NCBI GenBank assembly: GCA_019044685.2 | Contig: JAGTXX020000011.1 | Span: 1,550,001-1,614,000, forward strand | Direction: 5' to 3' | Length of the DNA stretch: 64,000 nucleotides | DNA from: Nannochloris sp. 'desiccata' | Lineage: Eukaryota; Chlorophyta; Trebouxiophyceae; Chlorellales; Chlorellaceae | Notes under the pieces: generated by a model | Databases searched by the model: none | Told to the model about the DNA's origin: nothing | The model's input: the letters and a program-made list of their open reading frames with translations, nothing else | Shown: positions 32,242 through 43,214 of the stretch, in pieces | Layout of the letters: every line of letters starts with the position of its first letter | How positions within the stretch are numbered: position 1 is the first letter of the stretch | Position numbers and translations under genes: made by a program

Positions 32242-32847
32242 CTATAGAGTTTTAATCAGATTCCTACTTCTCAAAAACCTGCAAGTAGAATAATTATGAA
32301 AAATGTTTAGCTTTTAGTCTTCACCGACAATTTAAATATTTGAAAGCCTCTGTTCCTGATTCCTACCTAGCTACGGTTGGTGTGAGAGCCAACGTGATTG
32401 GCGTTCTAACTGGGAATAATGCTTTATTGCAGATAAAGGCTAAGGCAAATGTAGAGCTACCTCCTGAAAGCATTTTATCAAGCCAACTCTGGTTTTCAGG
32501 CGGCGTCACATCTGCTGCATCATAAACCTTGGAAGATAGCAAGCCAACCTTGGACAGAGCACCACGCACGTCTACTTTCTGATCAACAGCTACATAACAA
32601 GCTGCAGGTGTAAGATGGGGATACAATAGGAACTGTTAGCCGTAGAATTAAGGTGTTGAAATTGAACTACGAACCAGGAGACGAGCGGAATGCAGAGACA
32701 CTGTTGGCGCCGATGCTGCCGCCACTAACCTGCCAGAAATGATGTGTAGACTACGAGATGCACGCCGATTCCAACTTTGCCATATTTTCTAAACAAGTCT
32801 TTAATTTTGTTGCCTGAGGCTTGAAATTTAGGTGGAGTGGTTGACAT
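32242..32847 (-). CDS. DUF1279/FAM210-domain protein
   Basis: Exons 32847-32730, 32601-32367 and 32278-32242 (last exon 12 codons plus stop) give 129 residues. The opening IKDLFRKYGKVGIGVHLVVYTSFL is the DUF1279 signature: an amphipathic helix leading into a membrane helix. A second hydrophobic segment near the end runs through LALTPTVARFL. FAM210 proteins sit in mitochondrial or plastid inner membranes and affect organellar translation in animals. No long presequence is present. The 3' mini-exon is needed to complete the ARFL ending. Confidence 0.75.
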
Positions 32848-33107
32848 TATCTGGAATGAGTTGGGCTCTTGCTAAATGCAATACGGAAGTACATATGATG
32901 TTTCGCGTTGAATGAGCGCTTATTAAGGACTTGGGCAGAGGGCAAACTAGCCTTCGTTTCTTGCACACAATTAAGCCAAAAGACACCCACTATAGATAGC
33001 GCTGCTAGGCTCCTGGCCAGTTATTATTTTTCCATACTATATCATTTTTCCATCGCATTCAGTTTCCATCCTCACCCAATTGCATTCTCTTTTCAACATA
33101 TTTCAAA

Positions 33108-33851
33108 ATGGCATCTCTGCAATTTGCATGCAGCACTACTGTTTCAGGGAGCAATGTTCCGTTAACAGCTTTCAGACCACAGCAATTAACTCAAAATACA
33201 CATTTCAGAAGACGCGCTGCACGGTTTCAAATACCGACCAAGATTTATGCGACTTCTCAGCCAGAGGCAGCGGATATGACGTCAGAGGCAGCGACAGCAG
33301 CACTTACCTCTGAAGAACTTCCAACTGCAGCACCTACCCCTGAGGAAATACGTGTCCGTACTGAAGTCACCCGCCGTATCAAAGAACTCGGTCGCCAGGG
33401 CAAAGCACGCGAAGCAGTAGGAGAACTCGCTGCAATGGCAAGATTAGGCGTCCAGCCCGACACTCAGAGCGCCACTGCCTTATTAGATGCCTGCATGAGA
33501 TCAAGGAAAGTTGAAATTGCCGAATCTGTCTTTGACGAACTCTTCAATGGGTTACTATCCCCTGATGAAGTTACTTTTGCTGTTATGTTGCGTGGATATG
33601 GTAGTCAAGAGCCCCCTCGATGGACTGCTATTTCAAATGCGATTGCTACAATGGAGAAAGATTTTGGCATTTCTGCATCAACTCTAACGTATAATGCGTT
33701 ATTGGATATTTGTAGTAGAACAAATGACATTACACGTGGATCAGAGATTATTACACGAATGGTAGCAGCTGGTATTGAACCTGATGATTTTACTCTAGAG
33801 GCCGTGAGACAGAGGAAAAGTTTGAGATCTTTGATAAAAAAGACCTTTTAA
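33108..33851 (+). CDS. Organellar pentatricopeptide repeat (PPR) protein
   Basis: The protein has 247 residues in a single exon. Residues 1-45 are an organelle transit peptide (Ser/Thr/Gln/Arg-rich, no acids). From about 85 there are four consecutive P-type 35-residue helical repeats: RQGKAREAVGELAAMARLGVQPD, a second ending LLSPDEVTF, a third around STLTYNALLDICSRTND, and a fourth GSEIITRMVAAGIEPDDFT. PPR proteins bind single-stranded organellar RNA. With so few repeats the target cannot be read. TGTAA at 33939-33943 is a likely poly(A) signal. Confidence 0.85.
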   Translation: MASLQFACSTTVSGSNVPLTAFRPQQLTQNTHFRRRAARFQIPTKIYATSQPEAADMTSEAATAALTSEELPTAAPTPEEIRVRTEVTRRIKELGRQGKAREAVGELAAMARLGVQPDTQSATALLDACMRSRKVEIAESVFDELFNGLLSPDEVTFAVMLRGYGSQEPPRWTAISNAIATMEKDFGISASTLTYNALLDICSRTNDITRGSEIITRMVAAGIEPDDFTLEAVRQRKSLRSLIKKTF

Positions 33852-34034
33852 AAATTCTTATTCTATTCTTTTTAGCTAACTTTCTGAAGTTTTTTTTATC
33901 ACTGATGGGCAATTAACCTAGTGTACCAATTTTTCTACTGTAATTTTGATGCATTCGAGTTCTGTGGGAAAAGAAAAAAAGTGTAGCGGCACCTCGATAC
34001 AGGAAGAAAAGAAATATCAAAGCTTATAAACTAC

Positions 34035-37000
34035 CTACTTGCTAGCTTCCAACTTTCTTTTTAAAGGCAATACCGCTGTCGCAGCACCTTGCACATTCCC
34101 ACCACCACCTTGGTCAGCTATAACTCGTCTTAAATGCTCTATAGCAGCCAGATTAAAGCCCATTCCATCTTTCAAACTCTGTACCCGAGATCTCAACAAG
34201 CCTTGCAGTTCTGTTAATACAGGCCTCGCTGAAGGAGTCGCCATCAATTGCTGCATATGTACACGTAATAACAGCGTAGCTACACGGCAGAGAAGCTCCA
34301 CTTGAGCCCCACGCCGTAACCAGGGTGCAAGGTAGCCCAGCAGGCGAAGCGCGTCGGTAAATGGTAGTAATAAAATAGCTTGCTCTAATTCACTACCGCG
34401 AACTTGACTGACAGATCGTAAGACGTATTCTGAAGGTGATAAGCCCAGCATTAGTGGATTAGGTGCTACAGTAGCTACAGCACTATTTTTACCACCACCA
34501 CCACCATCGGTGGCTCGACTGTCATCTTTTTTCTGATTCTTTCTTTGCGCTTCCGCCATGGCTTCTTCTATTCTTTCTTCTTCAGTTGATGCCATATCCA
34601 AAGCCTCCACGATCGCATCAGCTGCCGAAACAGTTTCCAACGTCTTCTTCCCTGCCGGAACAACTCCAGTACCGCCAACACTTGCAGTACCATCTTCAGC
34701 TACAACTCCTCCATCAGGGCCTAAAACCAAAGGCCTCGCATCTTCTCTTCCTAAATCTTCCTCAAACAAGGATTCCAACCTCTTTTCTTTCTCCTCCTCC
34801 ACAAAAAATGGCTCTTCCGTCCTCTCCCATCGTCGCAAGCCCCGATCATGAGATCCTGTAACAACAAAATCACCTAGAGAGGACACAGCCATAGCCCAAA
34901 CTTCACCCTGATGTCCCTTTAATTGCAATAATTCTTCAAATTTATCCCCATCCCAATATTTTACCACACCGTCTTTTCCAGCGGTGAACAAGTAATGTGT
35001 CTTAGGAACAAAGGCAACAGACATCACTGAGTCATTATGAGCGAATAAAGATCGATGGCAATCTCCGAAATCTAATCCCCAGATCTTGAGATTCTTATCT
35101 GCAGATCCTGTGGCTAGTAAAGTACCGTCACTGGAAATATCCATCGACAGCACGGGAAGTTTATGGCCATAAAGAGATAAAAAGAATTTCAAACTTTCTG
35201 TAAAGAAGACACGCACAGTCGCATCTAATAATGCAATTGCGAGTAACTTTCCATCCGGACTGACACGGACGCATAACACATCGTCAGTCATGGTTAAAGT
35301 ACGACTGTGGGCAATACTTAGTTGCGGACGACGAGGGGCTTGACTACCATTCTTCTGTTTTGAAGCCGCTTTGCCTTTGTTTTTCTTCTTTCTCTTTTTG
35401 TTTTTCTTACTACCACCCTCCTCTTCATCAATGTCATTCTCACTGTCTTGTTCCTCTTCTTCTTGATCAGATTCACTATCAGAAGGCACTACGAGATCCC
35501 ACTCCCAAAATTTCACTTCTTTGTCAGCACTCCCACTAACAAAACCACTGCCATCTGGTAAAGCAGCAATCGACCATACCGGCCCAGAATGCGCTTGTAC
35601 ACTCGCGACTTGCGTCGATGCAGCAATATCTAATATCTCTAAAGTGCCTTCTTTGGTTCCTACGACTGCGTGTTTGTTACCGGGGACAAATAAACTGCAT
35701 AAGCCATATCCAGATTCTATGGTTCTAATACAGGCACCAGATCTTGGATTCCAGATTTTGACCCCGGAATTTGAGGTAGAAAGTACCATGGAGTCATCGG
35801 AAGAAAGTGTGACTGCACGGATATCTGATCTATGGCCATGATTATCGATTGCTAACAACTTGGATACTTCAGTGGCCGTGTTGGCGTCGGTTTTTTCATA
35901 GTTGTTTTCTTTAATCTCATACACTTCGAGCGAGTTGTTCGCGAGAGCGAGAACGAGACGGGAAGGAGCACGACGGCCCGTTGGTGGAGCCATTGCTGCT
36001 GCAGAGACTTTGTGTTTACTACGGATTGTAGCTATCAGTTCCAGTTCATCAACCGCTGAAAGTTGGTCTTCTTCTTCTTCTTCTTCATTGTCCGCTTTTC
36101 CATTACCTGCATCCTTCTTACCAGTTCTTCCTTTTTCTTTTCTCCTCTTTCTTCTACGTTTCAACCTCTTTTGTGCTTCAGCATCTGATCTTACTCTCCA
36201 CACTTCGGTGACTTTTCCCGCTCCTTGTCTCATCAACAACGCAGCCCCATCCGAAGCCCGCGCATACCTGACTGTACCTGCCCTTTCAGTTGCAGTACAT
36301 TTGACAGATCCCATTTCTTGTAATACATCTTCATCAGCCTCAGCATGCACAGCATACACCCTCAATTCTGAGTCAGCAGCACCAACAGCAAGTCTTTTCT
36401 GTGAAAAATCGACATCTAGAGCCCACACTTCACCACCACGGCATGCTACAGTTTGACAACAATGCTGAGTATCTAGATCCCAGACTTTAACGAGCTCATC
36501 TTTACTTCCAGAAGCTAATCGGCCTTGTCCGGCACCTTCAAGAAACGCAAGATCAGTTATTTGGCCTCTATGCCCAGATAATCGAAATAGGCCACATTCC
36601 GCAGAGACATCCCAAACAACAATAGCGCAATCTTGAGCTCCAGAGGCTAACAGGGCACCAGAAGTGGAGAAACGGAGGGCTGAAATGGCGGAGCGGTGAC
36701 CACTAAAGGTACATTCACAGTCCCACGATTCAAGACCCCAAATACGAATTGTGCCGTCAGCGTAGCCAGCAGCAATTTGGTTAGAGATCGGAGAAGATAC
36801 AATGCACGTGACTTCTCGAGAGGCTTTTCCAGAGAGGGCGGGAGGAGGGATGAAGGAACGTACCTGTAGGAATAAGTAGAAGAAGTTTAGATTTTAGAGC
36901 CAAGACGGTAAAGATTCCAAGATTGATTTGGAAAATGTAAGACTATAATTAATAGAACCAGTCCAAATACAAGAAATGCATCTACATCGATATACAGCCC

Positions 37001-37175
37001 ACTTCTATAAACCTATAATTCTTACCAAAACAGCCTGCTTCACGTCCCAGACAGAGACTCTTTCAAGGGATGCAGTGAAAAAGTATTTGCCGTTGCGATC
37101 ATAGCATACACTGGATTTACTGGTAATCACACCCCACGAGTCAGCTAGTTCGTATCTAAGGTATGCTTTCACCAT
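34035..37175 (-). CDS. UTP12: U3 snoRNP WD40 protein UTP12/WDR3 (DIP2)
   Basis: Exons 37175-37026 (50 codons) and 36863-34035, with a 162-base GT-AG intron, give 992 residues; human WDR3 and yeast Dip2 are 943. The N terminus KAYLRYELADSWGVI is the conserved start. Two seven-bladed beta propellers with many WD units occupy residues up to about 640. Acidic and Lys-rich insertions at about 270-300 and 470-520 are lineage-specific. The C-terminal UTP12 helical domain (about 820-970) has LLLPFTDALRLLGYLAPWLRRG. UTP12 is part of the UTP-B module of the small-subunit processome, acting in 18S rRNA processing in the nucleolus. It is tandem with GRWD1. Confidence 0.93.
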
Positions 37176-37442
37176 CTTCTTCTAATTTATCTATTTATTT
37201 TTAAAATCAAATGTCTGCATGCATCACAAATAATGTCTTTGTTCGCACAATTCAAGCCTTAAACCCACATGTATATGTTCGAATCTATTTATATTTTCCA
37301 TGCAATATACTGAATCATGCACCAGTGCGACTAGAATCGCCTTTCAAAGCGTTCATTTCACCTGTCTAAAGTCTGCTGCTGCCGCTGCGTCCTCTCTCCC
37401 TGTGGGTTTCAAATCATTACATTCTCTCTACACAGAATTTAA

Positions 37443-38940
37443 CTAAACATTCGCTGGTTTGAAGATATTAAACCCATCTGCAGCTGTAGTCACCACCATC
37501 CCAGGTATATGTTTATGCCAATGCCCTTCCTTCAAATCACTCTGTCCAGCATGCAGAAACAACAACTGCGCTGGTAAATCTGCCGGAGCTGCTACATTCG
37601 TTTCTGGCGCCAACGCCGCTTCTTCTTCAGGATCACGTTCTACCGCCAAATCCCATACACCAAGGGTATTATCTGATGACGTTGTCAGTAGCATTGAAGC
37701 TTCATGAGGGCACCATTCCACCGACGTAACAGGCCCTCGATGATGAGTAAAACTAGCCACCGGTGCAGCTGTTCCAGGCGAAAACTGCCTTAAATCCCAT
37801 ACTTTCAACGCTCCTTCATCGCCACCAGATGCCAACATATACGCAGTCAGTTTATTCCATGAAATTACGTTCACATCTGTATCATGTGCCGTCACCGCCA
37901 ACATTGCTTTAGCAGTTTCTCGGGTATCCCAAATTCTGATCGTTTTATCGACAGAACAGGAAGCAAATACGGTAGATTCAGTAGGGGACCATTGGATATC
38001 TTCAACTGAGGCGTCATGCCCCTTCATTGCCCCGCCGACAGCCCATTTTCCACTGGGGGTAGGATCCCAAACATGGATCTTGGATCGACAGTCGCCCGAG
38101 GCCAACCTCCCTACAGCTAATGGTGACCAATCAAGGGCATACCCTTCTGCCGAGTGGGTATGTACCTGCCGAGCGTTGACTTTAATGATTTTCCCACTTC
38201 CTGCAGCAGGTTCAGCTTCATTTGCCAGCTCTGTGAGTTGTTGAGACAAATCCCATACTTGTACTTGAGCGGTGTCTGCCCAGGAGGCAATGACATGTGG
38301 TTGTTGTGGCATTGAGCGGATTCGATTGATTCCTCCAGTGTGGGCAATTTTCTTCACGTGTAATTTGGCGTCTTCTTGTTCGTCTTCATCATCGCTATCG
38401 CTTTCTTCACTTATCATGTCCTCATCTGAATCAGAGCCATCACCACCGTCTTTCCTTTTCTTTTTACCGGCAGCGGCAGCAGCACCGTGTTTGCCTTGTG
38501 TGAGGTTTGAAACTTTCATGACAGCGAGGTAATTTAGTTTTGAGCTTGCTGCTTGGGTGCCTGCGACCATGAACATTGTATGGGGGAAAGCACGGCGGTC
38601 ATCGCCTAAACTGTCAGGGACAATGTCAAAACTGAGAGACGGCCACTCTAAGGACATGCTGCTCATGCAATCGTATGCTGTGGGGTCATATTGTAATGCT
38701 TCATCTCCGTCAATGGTGTCTCTGCCAGGGACAAAGACTGAGGGTTTGAGACCTTCCTCGCCATCTTGATCTTCTTCTTCCATCATGGGATTATTGCTGG
38801 CCGAGGCTTTCTGCAATTGATTTGAAACAGGAATGTTAATTGCGTGTTGAAAAACACTGTGGGTGTGTTTCTTGTATATCGATATTGCTAATAGATCCTA
38901 CCTTGGCATGGGGAGGCTTTGCCGCCCTCTTTTTCCTCAT
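37443..38940 (-). CDS. GRWD1: Ribosome-assembly WD40 chaperone GRWD1/RRB1
   Basis: Exons 38940-38902 (13 basic codons) and 38810-37443, with a 91-base intron, give 468 residues (human 446). An acidic N-terminal segment is followed by the CAF1C-like histone-chaperone region (YDCMSSMSLEWPSLSFDIV). An acidic Ser-rich loop precedes a seven-bladed WD40 propeller with GYALDWSPL, DKTIRIWD and ALKVWDLRQF. The C-terminal GHWHKHIPGMVVTTAADGFNIFKP is characteristic. RRB1 binds ribosomal protein L3 and loads it into pre-60S particles. Two adjacent ribosome-biogenesis WD40 genes here share orientation but are otherwise unrelated. Confidence 0.93.
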
Positions 38941-39390
38941 TTTGCAACTTTTAAAATTGATTTAAATCTGACAAGAAATCTAACGCATGCGCTTCTAAAA
39001 GCAACTTAAGACGTTAATTGTACAATATTATTTGGAAATAAAAGTGAAAATAATACAGGAAATGCTGAACAATTATGTGAATTGCGGTTTAAAGTTACGC
39101 CGGGCGGCGGAAAAGAGGAGCTAGCAGAATTGCGCTGGCCGCCAAACCCTAAATATGCCTAAAAAAGCCGGGCTATCTTGGGCAACCAAAAATTTCGGTT
39201 GCCGGGTAGATGTTTTGGTTGCCCACTTTCAATCGCTATTTTTGTGTTTAATTGCTGGGTTTGCTTCTTGAAGATAGCGCTCCTCGGGGTAGAGCGTCCG
39301 ACTGCTAATTTTAACTTCTGGTGCTCTAATACCTCCTCCTCACAACCTTTCCCCTCTTTTCTTCTTCATTACAATTCTAATTTTCAACAC
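38941..39390. other. Intergenic region with a 13-bp stem-loop and a tRNA-half-like stretch
   Basis: 450 bases between GRWD1 and the Nudix gene. Perfect 13-base arms TGGGCAACCAAAA (39179-39191) and TTTTGGTTGCCCA (39213-39225) enclose a 21-base loop that holds a third, competing GGTTGCC. About 50 bases on, 39280-39313 reads like the D arm and anticodon arm of a tRNA (GTAGAGC, then CCGACTGCTAA) but no T arm follows. The rest is AT-rich promoter and 3' UTR. Confidence 0.55.
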
Positions 39391-40247
39391 TTACAAGTCA
39401 AACATGCCAGTAGATTTAGCATATGTCAACACAAACATCAGCCCCGCACTCTTCCCCAGCGATTCGTCCATCAAAAATGTCTCTGCCCCTGCTACCGGTA
39501 ATGCCACAACCTCTATCGCTTCCCCATGGTCAGCCAGTCCACCTCCTACCCCATCCTTGGGCATCGCAAGCATGCTGTCATCGACTTCTGCAGCGAAGAT
39601 AGTCTGTCTGCTCCCACTAATACCCACAGCAGAATTGAATGAAGTGATTTTGTTTAAATTTGAAATGTCGATATCAAATCCCGTTTCCTCCAAAATCTCT
39701 TCTTGGGCTACTTGAAATAAAGAAAGTTCAGGTTTATCACCGACAATACCAGCACAGAGCTCAAAGGTAAAGCCATGATGAAGAGGCAAAGAAGAAGGGA
39801 AGGCTGTTGTTGCCGCTCCTTGTTCTTCTTCTGCAGCAGTTCTGACGGCCGTGGCATACACAGCAGGCCTAAATTGCCTCACTAAAATAAACGCTTTGCG
39901 CGTTGTATGATACAAAAGAATAGCTACAGATGCGTGGGAACTTACCATATCCCAGCGTCGTTTCTTGCCATCTAATTTGAAGAATACTGACTGAGGCTTT
40001 ACAAATAAAGACGCTTTTGTCAAGGGCTCCACCAAAATGTGTTCCGGGCCACCAAGGCGAGATAATATCTCAGCAGCAGGGACGCCTTGAGGCAATGGTT
40101 CAATACCATGGGGATATAAATCTACAGAATTAGTATCATGTAAAGCTGTTGCCGTGGTTCTAGTAGTAATAGAAGTCGCAGTGGTGGTGTGGGTGTGAAG
40201 TTTGAAGTTGCCAAAAAGGGAGCTAAACGTGTTATGCCGTGTATGAA
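39391..40247 (-). CDS. Nudix hydrolase, NUDT14-like (UDP-sugar pyrophosphatase group), first exon unassigned
   Basis: The coding exon runs from a strong acceptor (pyrimidine tract then TAG, exon start 40247) to the stop at 39391: 285 codons. The Nudix fold contains LVRQFRPAVYA, ELCAGIV, and the Nudix helix QEEILEETGF, with Glu in place of the usual Arg as in animal NUDT14, then GISGSRQTIFAAEVDD. NUDT14 hydrolyses UDP-glucose and related sugars. There is no in-frame ATG before the conserved core, and none in any frame between the exon and the upstream TVP38 stop. The start must therefore be in an exon further upstream, or be non-ATG. The exon phase fits the TVP38 leader exon. Confidence 0.82.
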
Positions 40248-40329
40248 CTACAAGCGAAAAGGAAAAGAAATAGTGGGAGTAATATACTGTAAATTCAGCT
40301 ATTTATTATCTTTGAGGTACAATTTTAAT

Positions 40330-41465
40330 CTATCTTCTCCCTCCTTGAAGCGGCTCTTGTTCCTCCTCCTCCTCTTCTGAAGCTTCTTTCAGCGCCTGAG
40401 AAGCTGCTCTACTGATTAATACTGTCGCCCCTAAAGTCGCCAAAGCTCCAACTCCATACAATACAAGCTGTAATGGGGACGTCACCACCCCAGCAGCAGT
40501 TTCTGCAGCTGCTTTGCCTGCTCCGCCAAGTGCCACGTAAGCAATCGTACCAGGCAACATTCCCGCCCAAGAAGCCCCTATATAGCTTCCTAGAGGAATA
40601 CTTGTCAAACTAAGTGCATAATTCAACAGAGAAAACGGCACTAAGGGACTTAATCGAAGTAAAAGTACGATTTTCGCACCCTGAGCAGCTATTGCTCGAT
40701 CTACTGCAGCGAATCGAGTATCCTCTGCTGCACGGCGAGCGACTGCAGGACGGGCAATGTATCTTCCTACTAAGAATGCTGCTGTGGCGCCTAGAGTTGC
40801 TGCGATTGAGACGACAATCGAGCCGGATATGGGACCGAATAAAAACCCAGCTGCTACTGTCAACACCGATGCCGGTATTAAAAACACAGTAGCAATTACA
40901 TAAGCTCCGATGAAGAGAATAGGACCCAGCGGACCAGCTGCTGCGATAGCGGCTTCGAGACCGCTCACTGCATCCTGTAGGCTGAATGCTTCAGCTGGGA
41001 GAGGGAGAGCGACAGCGGAGATGATGCAGAGGAGCAGCGTAGCTGGTAAACCAGAGGAGATGGATGCTAGGAAGGGCGAAATTGTAGAGGAGACGGTGGA
41101 AACAGAGGAAGGAACAGGAATCCTAGCAGTCAACAAAGCAGGGAGCTTTGACATCTCAGACGCGGGGATGATCTTTTCAATGGGGGCTTCGTAATCAGAT
41201 TGGCGAGGAAGAAGGATGTCTACTCTTGAAAGGCTGTGAAGAGGCTTGCTGGAGGCAGGAGCGGAACAATGGCTGTGCCTGGAGGTCTTGCCTGCAATGG
41301 AATGAAGGAACCTCCAGGGCACTCGTCATTAACTGCTCATATTAAAAGACATAAAAACGCAAGTGTCCTTATGTGTCCCAGAAGCGTACCTTTGCTTTTA
41401 ATTTGTTTCGATGTGAATGTGATCAAATTTCCCACGCCAGGTAAGAAAGAGGACACGCAAGCCAT
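40330..41465 (-). CDS. TVP38/TMEM64-family (DedA, VTT domain) membrane protein, probably plastid
   Basis: Exons 41465-41390 (25 codons) and 41291-40330, with a 98-base GT-AG intron, give 345 residues. Using the leader exon replaces a GTG-started frame and yields a Ser/Lys/Thr-rich organelle transit peptide. The VTT core has GPLGPILFIGAYVIATVFLIPASVLTVAAGFLFG, split across membrane helices, and the LLLRLSPLVPFSLLNYALSLT amphipathic re-entrant motif typical of the family. The end is Glu-rich. VTT proteins include lipid scramblases and SNARE-associated Golgi proteins; plastid members in algae are of unknown role. Confidence 0.85.
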
Positions 41466-41848
41466 GCCAAACCTGACAGTTGATATTGGAGATCAAGAAA
41501 ATAATTAGAATGATAGAATTAGGAGGAGGGAGTGCGAGGAATGATGCCGATTTTATCGTGTGAACCCGTGCAGAACTTCACTGAAGTTGAGTCGACTTGA
41601 ATCAATTGAACTCCAACATTGAAGAAGAACCGTGTGATAAGAAATTGAAGCTTTCTCTTCAGCTTCTCAACCTTATCATGAATGTATTAAACAGAGACTT
41701 GCATCAATATGAAGAGCAATGAACATGAAAAAAAAAAAGGAATACGAAATTGTGAAAGCAAAAACTTTCAACGCCAATTTTTCAAAAACTTGTACCCAAA
41801 AATGATTTAAATATTAGCCATTATCTTTCAAATCACTTGTGTAACAGC
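41466..41848. other. Intergenic region, nothing recognised
   Basis: 383 bases between tandem minus-strand genes. It is AT-rich with an A run at about 41729-41740. It holds the TVP38 promoter and the MGST3 3' UTR. Confidence 0.35.
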
Positions 41849-42453
41849 TTAAACAGCACCCATAGCAAGTTGGTATGCAAAGCGGAAGACAGCTCCCAAC
41901 AAAGTAAGGGTTCCAAAATACTGAATCCACCCGTTCATTCTCTTCTTAGGTTCGCCAGTGCAGTAGCCCTTGAAATACAGAATTCTGCCAACGTTGTACA
42001 TCAATCCAGCTACCGCAGCTGTAATAGGGAACCTGACACCAGCAAGGATGAGCATAGGATAAAAAGATATCAAATTTTCAAGAGAGTTTTGGTGAGCACG
42101 CTGAACACAGTTGAACTCATTGGCGTTCTTGTGGGCGGAGTCAGCGTAAAGAGCAGGGTAAGGGACATTGAAAGCTTTACGGGCTTTCATTACACCAGTG
42201 GCCATGTAGCCATGCTGCAGGAAAAGGGGCGGAAGTAGAAAGGGTTTATAGAAGATGAAGATGAAATTCTTAGAAGATTGCGGAAGGCTGTCGTGATAAA
42301 AAAAAAAAAAAAAAAAAATAATAATAAAAAAAAAGGCGTGCCTAGTTGGCATAAAGAAGTTGACCAGTGGAGACTCACATGAACGAGGTATGTCACACCA
42401 ACGGCGGCAAGGACATAGCCGTGAGCTGGAACGAGCTGAATCGCAAAAGTCAT
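41849..42453 (-). CDS. MGST3: Microsomal glutathione S-transferase 3 (MAPEG family)
   Basis: Exons 42453-42379 and 42214-41849 give 146 residues, the usual MAPEG length. Four hydrophobic helices are present. Diagnostic motifs are KARKAFNVPYPALYAD, FNCVQRAHQNSLE (glutathione-binding loop) and GRILYFKGYCTGEPKKR. MGST3 is an ER-membrane glutathione transferase/peroxidase in eicosanoid and lipid-peroxide metabolism. The 164-base intron contains a long T-rich run on the gene strand (A/T tract at about 42299-42333 on the + strand), an unusually extended tract that may be length-variable. Confidence 0.93.
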
Positions 42454-43214
42454 CTTTGATCAAATTTTTGGTCAGGTCGTTTAAATTGATATTTAACCAG
42501 AGATACCCCAGCTAATCAAACTATTGTCTACTTTATTAAATAACAATAATGCAGTTTGAGGAATGTAAGCGGGTAATTACGTAAACTCTGACAGTTTTTT
42601 GCTGGCCCCACGCTCAGCGTGATGCTGCAGTGGGAGCTCCTGCAATTCTAGTACCTAAAAGCTATAGAATGCACACCGGGAGCTAGTAGATCACGATTCT
42701 GCAACAGTATTAGTAAATGGATTGCTGTTCGCTTCCAGTGTGACTGCTGAGAGAAGCAGAAGAACAAAGTAAAAGACGGGAATGCTGACGGCATCAGAGG
42801 AGGCGCTTGATTAGATTTCCTGATTAGATTTTCCCTCTATTTTTGCGAGGTGCAAATCAGTGAAGCAGTAACATGAACTTGATGTACATCTTTTAGCTGC
42901 CGAGGTCGCGTTTGCAATTCTTTCCGACTTTCTCACTGTAGCTGCAGCAGCTGTTGCTGCGTTGACAGAACGTTTTCAATAATTTATGGAAAAATAGTAT
43001 AGGCTGAGAGAGATGCGGTGCGGTATGAGAGGGAAATTCTGCAACAGAATGTAAGCAAACCCGTGATTGCTTTGAAATCAAATTTTCAAATTCTGAGACT
43101 TAGTAGTCTTTAAGGAAAGGAAACTTTTGTACAAGAAATTCTCATTTTGACTTTTCAGTAAGAGCTCCAAAGTTATTTTTTTATAAAGTTATTTATCTGC
43201 ACTAAATTATCAAT
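42454..43214. promoter_or_regulatory. Divergent upstream region of MGST3 and SPO11
   Basis: 761 bases, one of the larger gaps, with no credible gene. Short frames (up to about 60 codons) lack coding character. It presumably contains the promoter of the meiotic-type SPO11 gene. Confidence 0.4.

Noticed and set aside
40046..40095. Start of the Nudix protein at the TTG at 40095, or at the Met inside RRWDM
   Set aside because: TTG is not a normal nuclear start, and the Met lies inside the conserved core, so either choice would ignore coding sequence that continues upstream to a strong splice acceptor.
41154..41322. TVP38 starting at the GTG at 41322 or the Met at 41154
   Set aside because: A leader exon at 41465-41390 with good splice sites restores an ATG and a convincing transit peptide.
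42299..42333. A/T tract as a retroposon poly(A) tail
   Set aside because: It is inside the MGST3 intron, has no target duplication and fits an extended pyrimidine tract on the gene strand.
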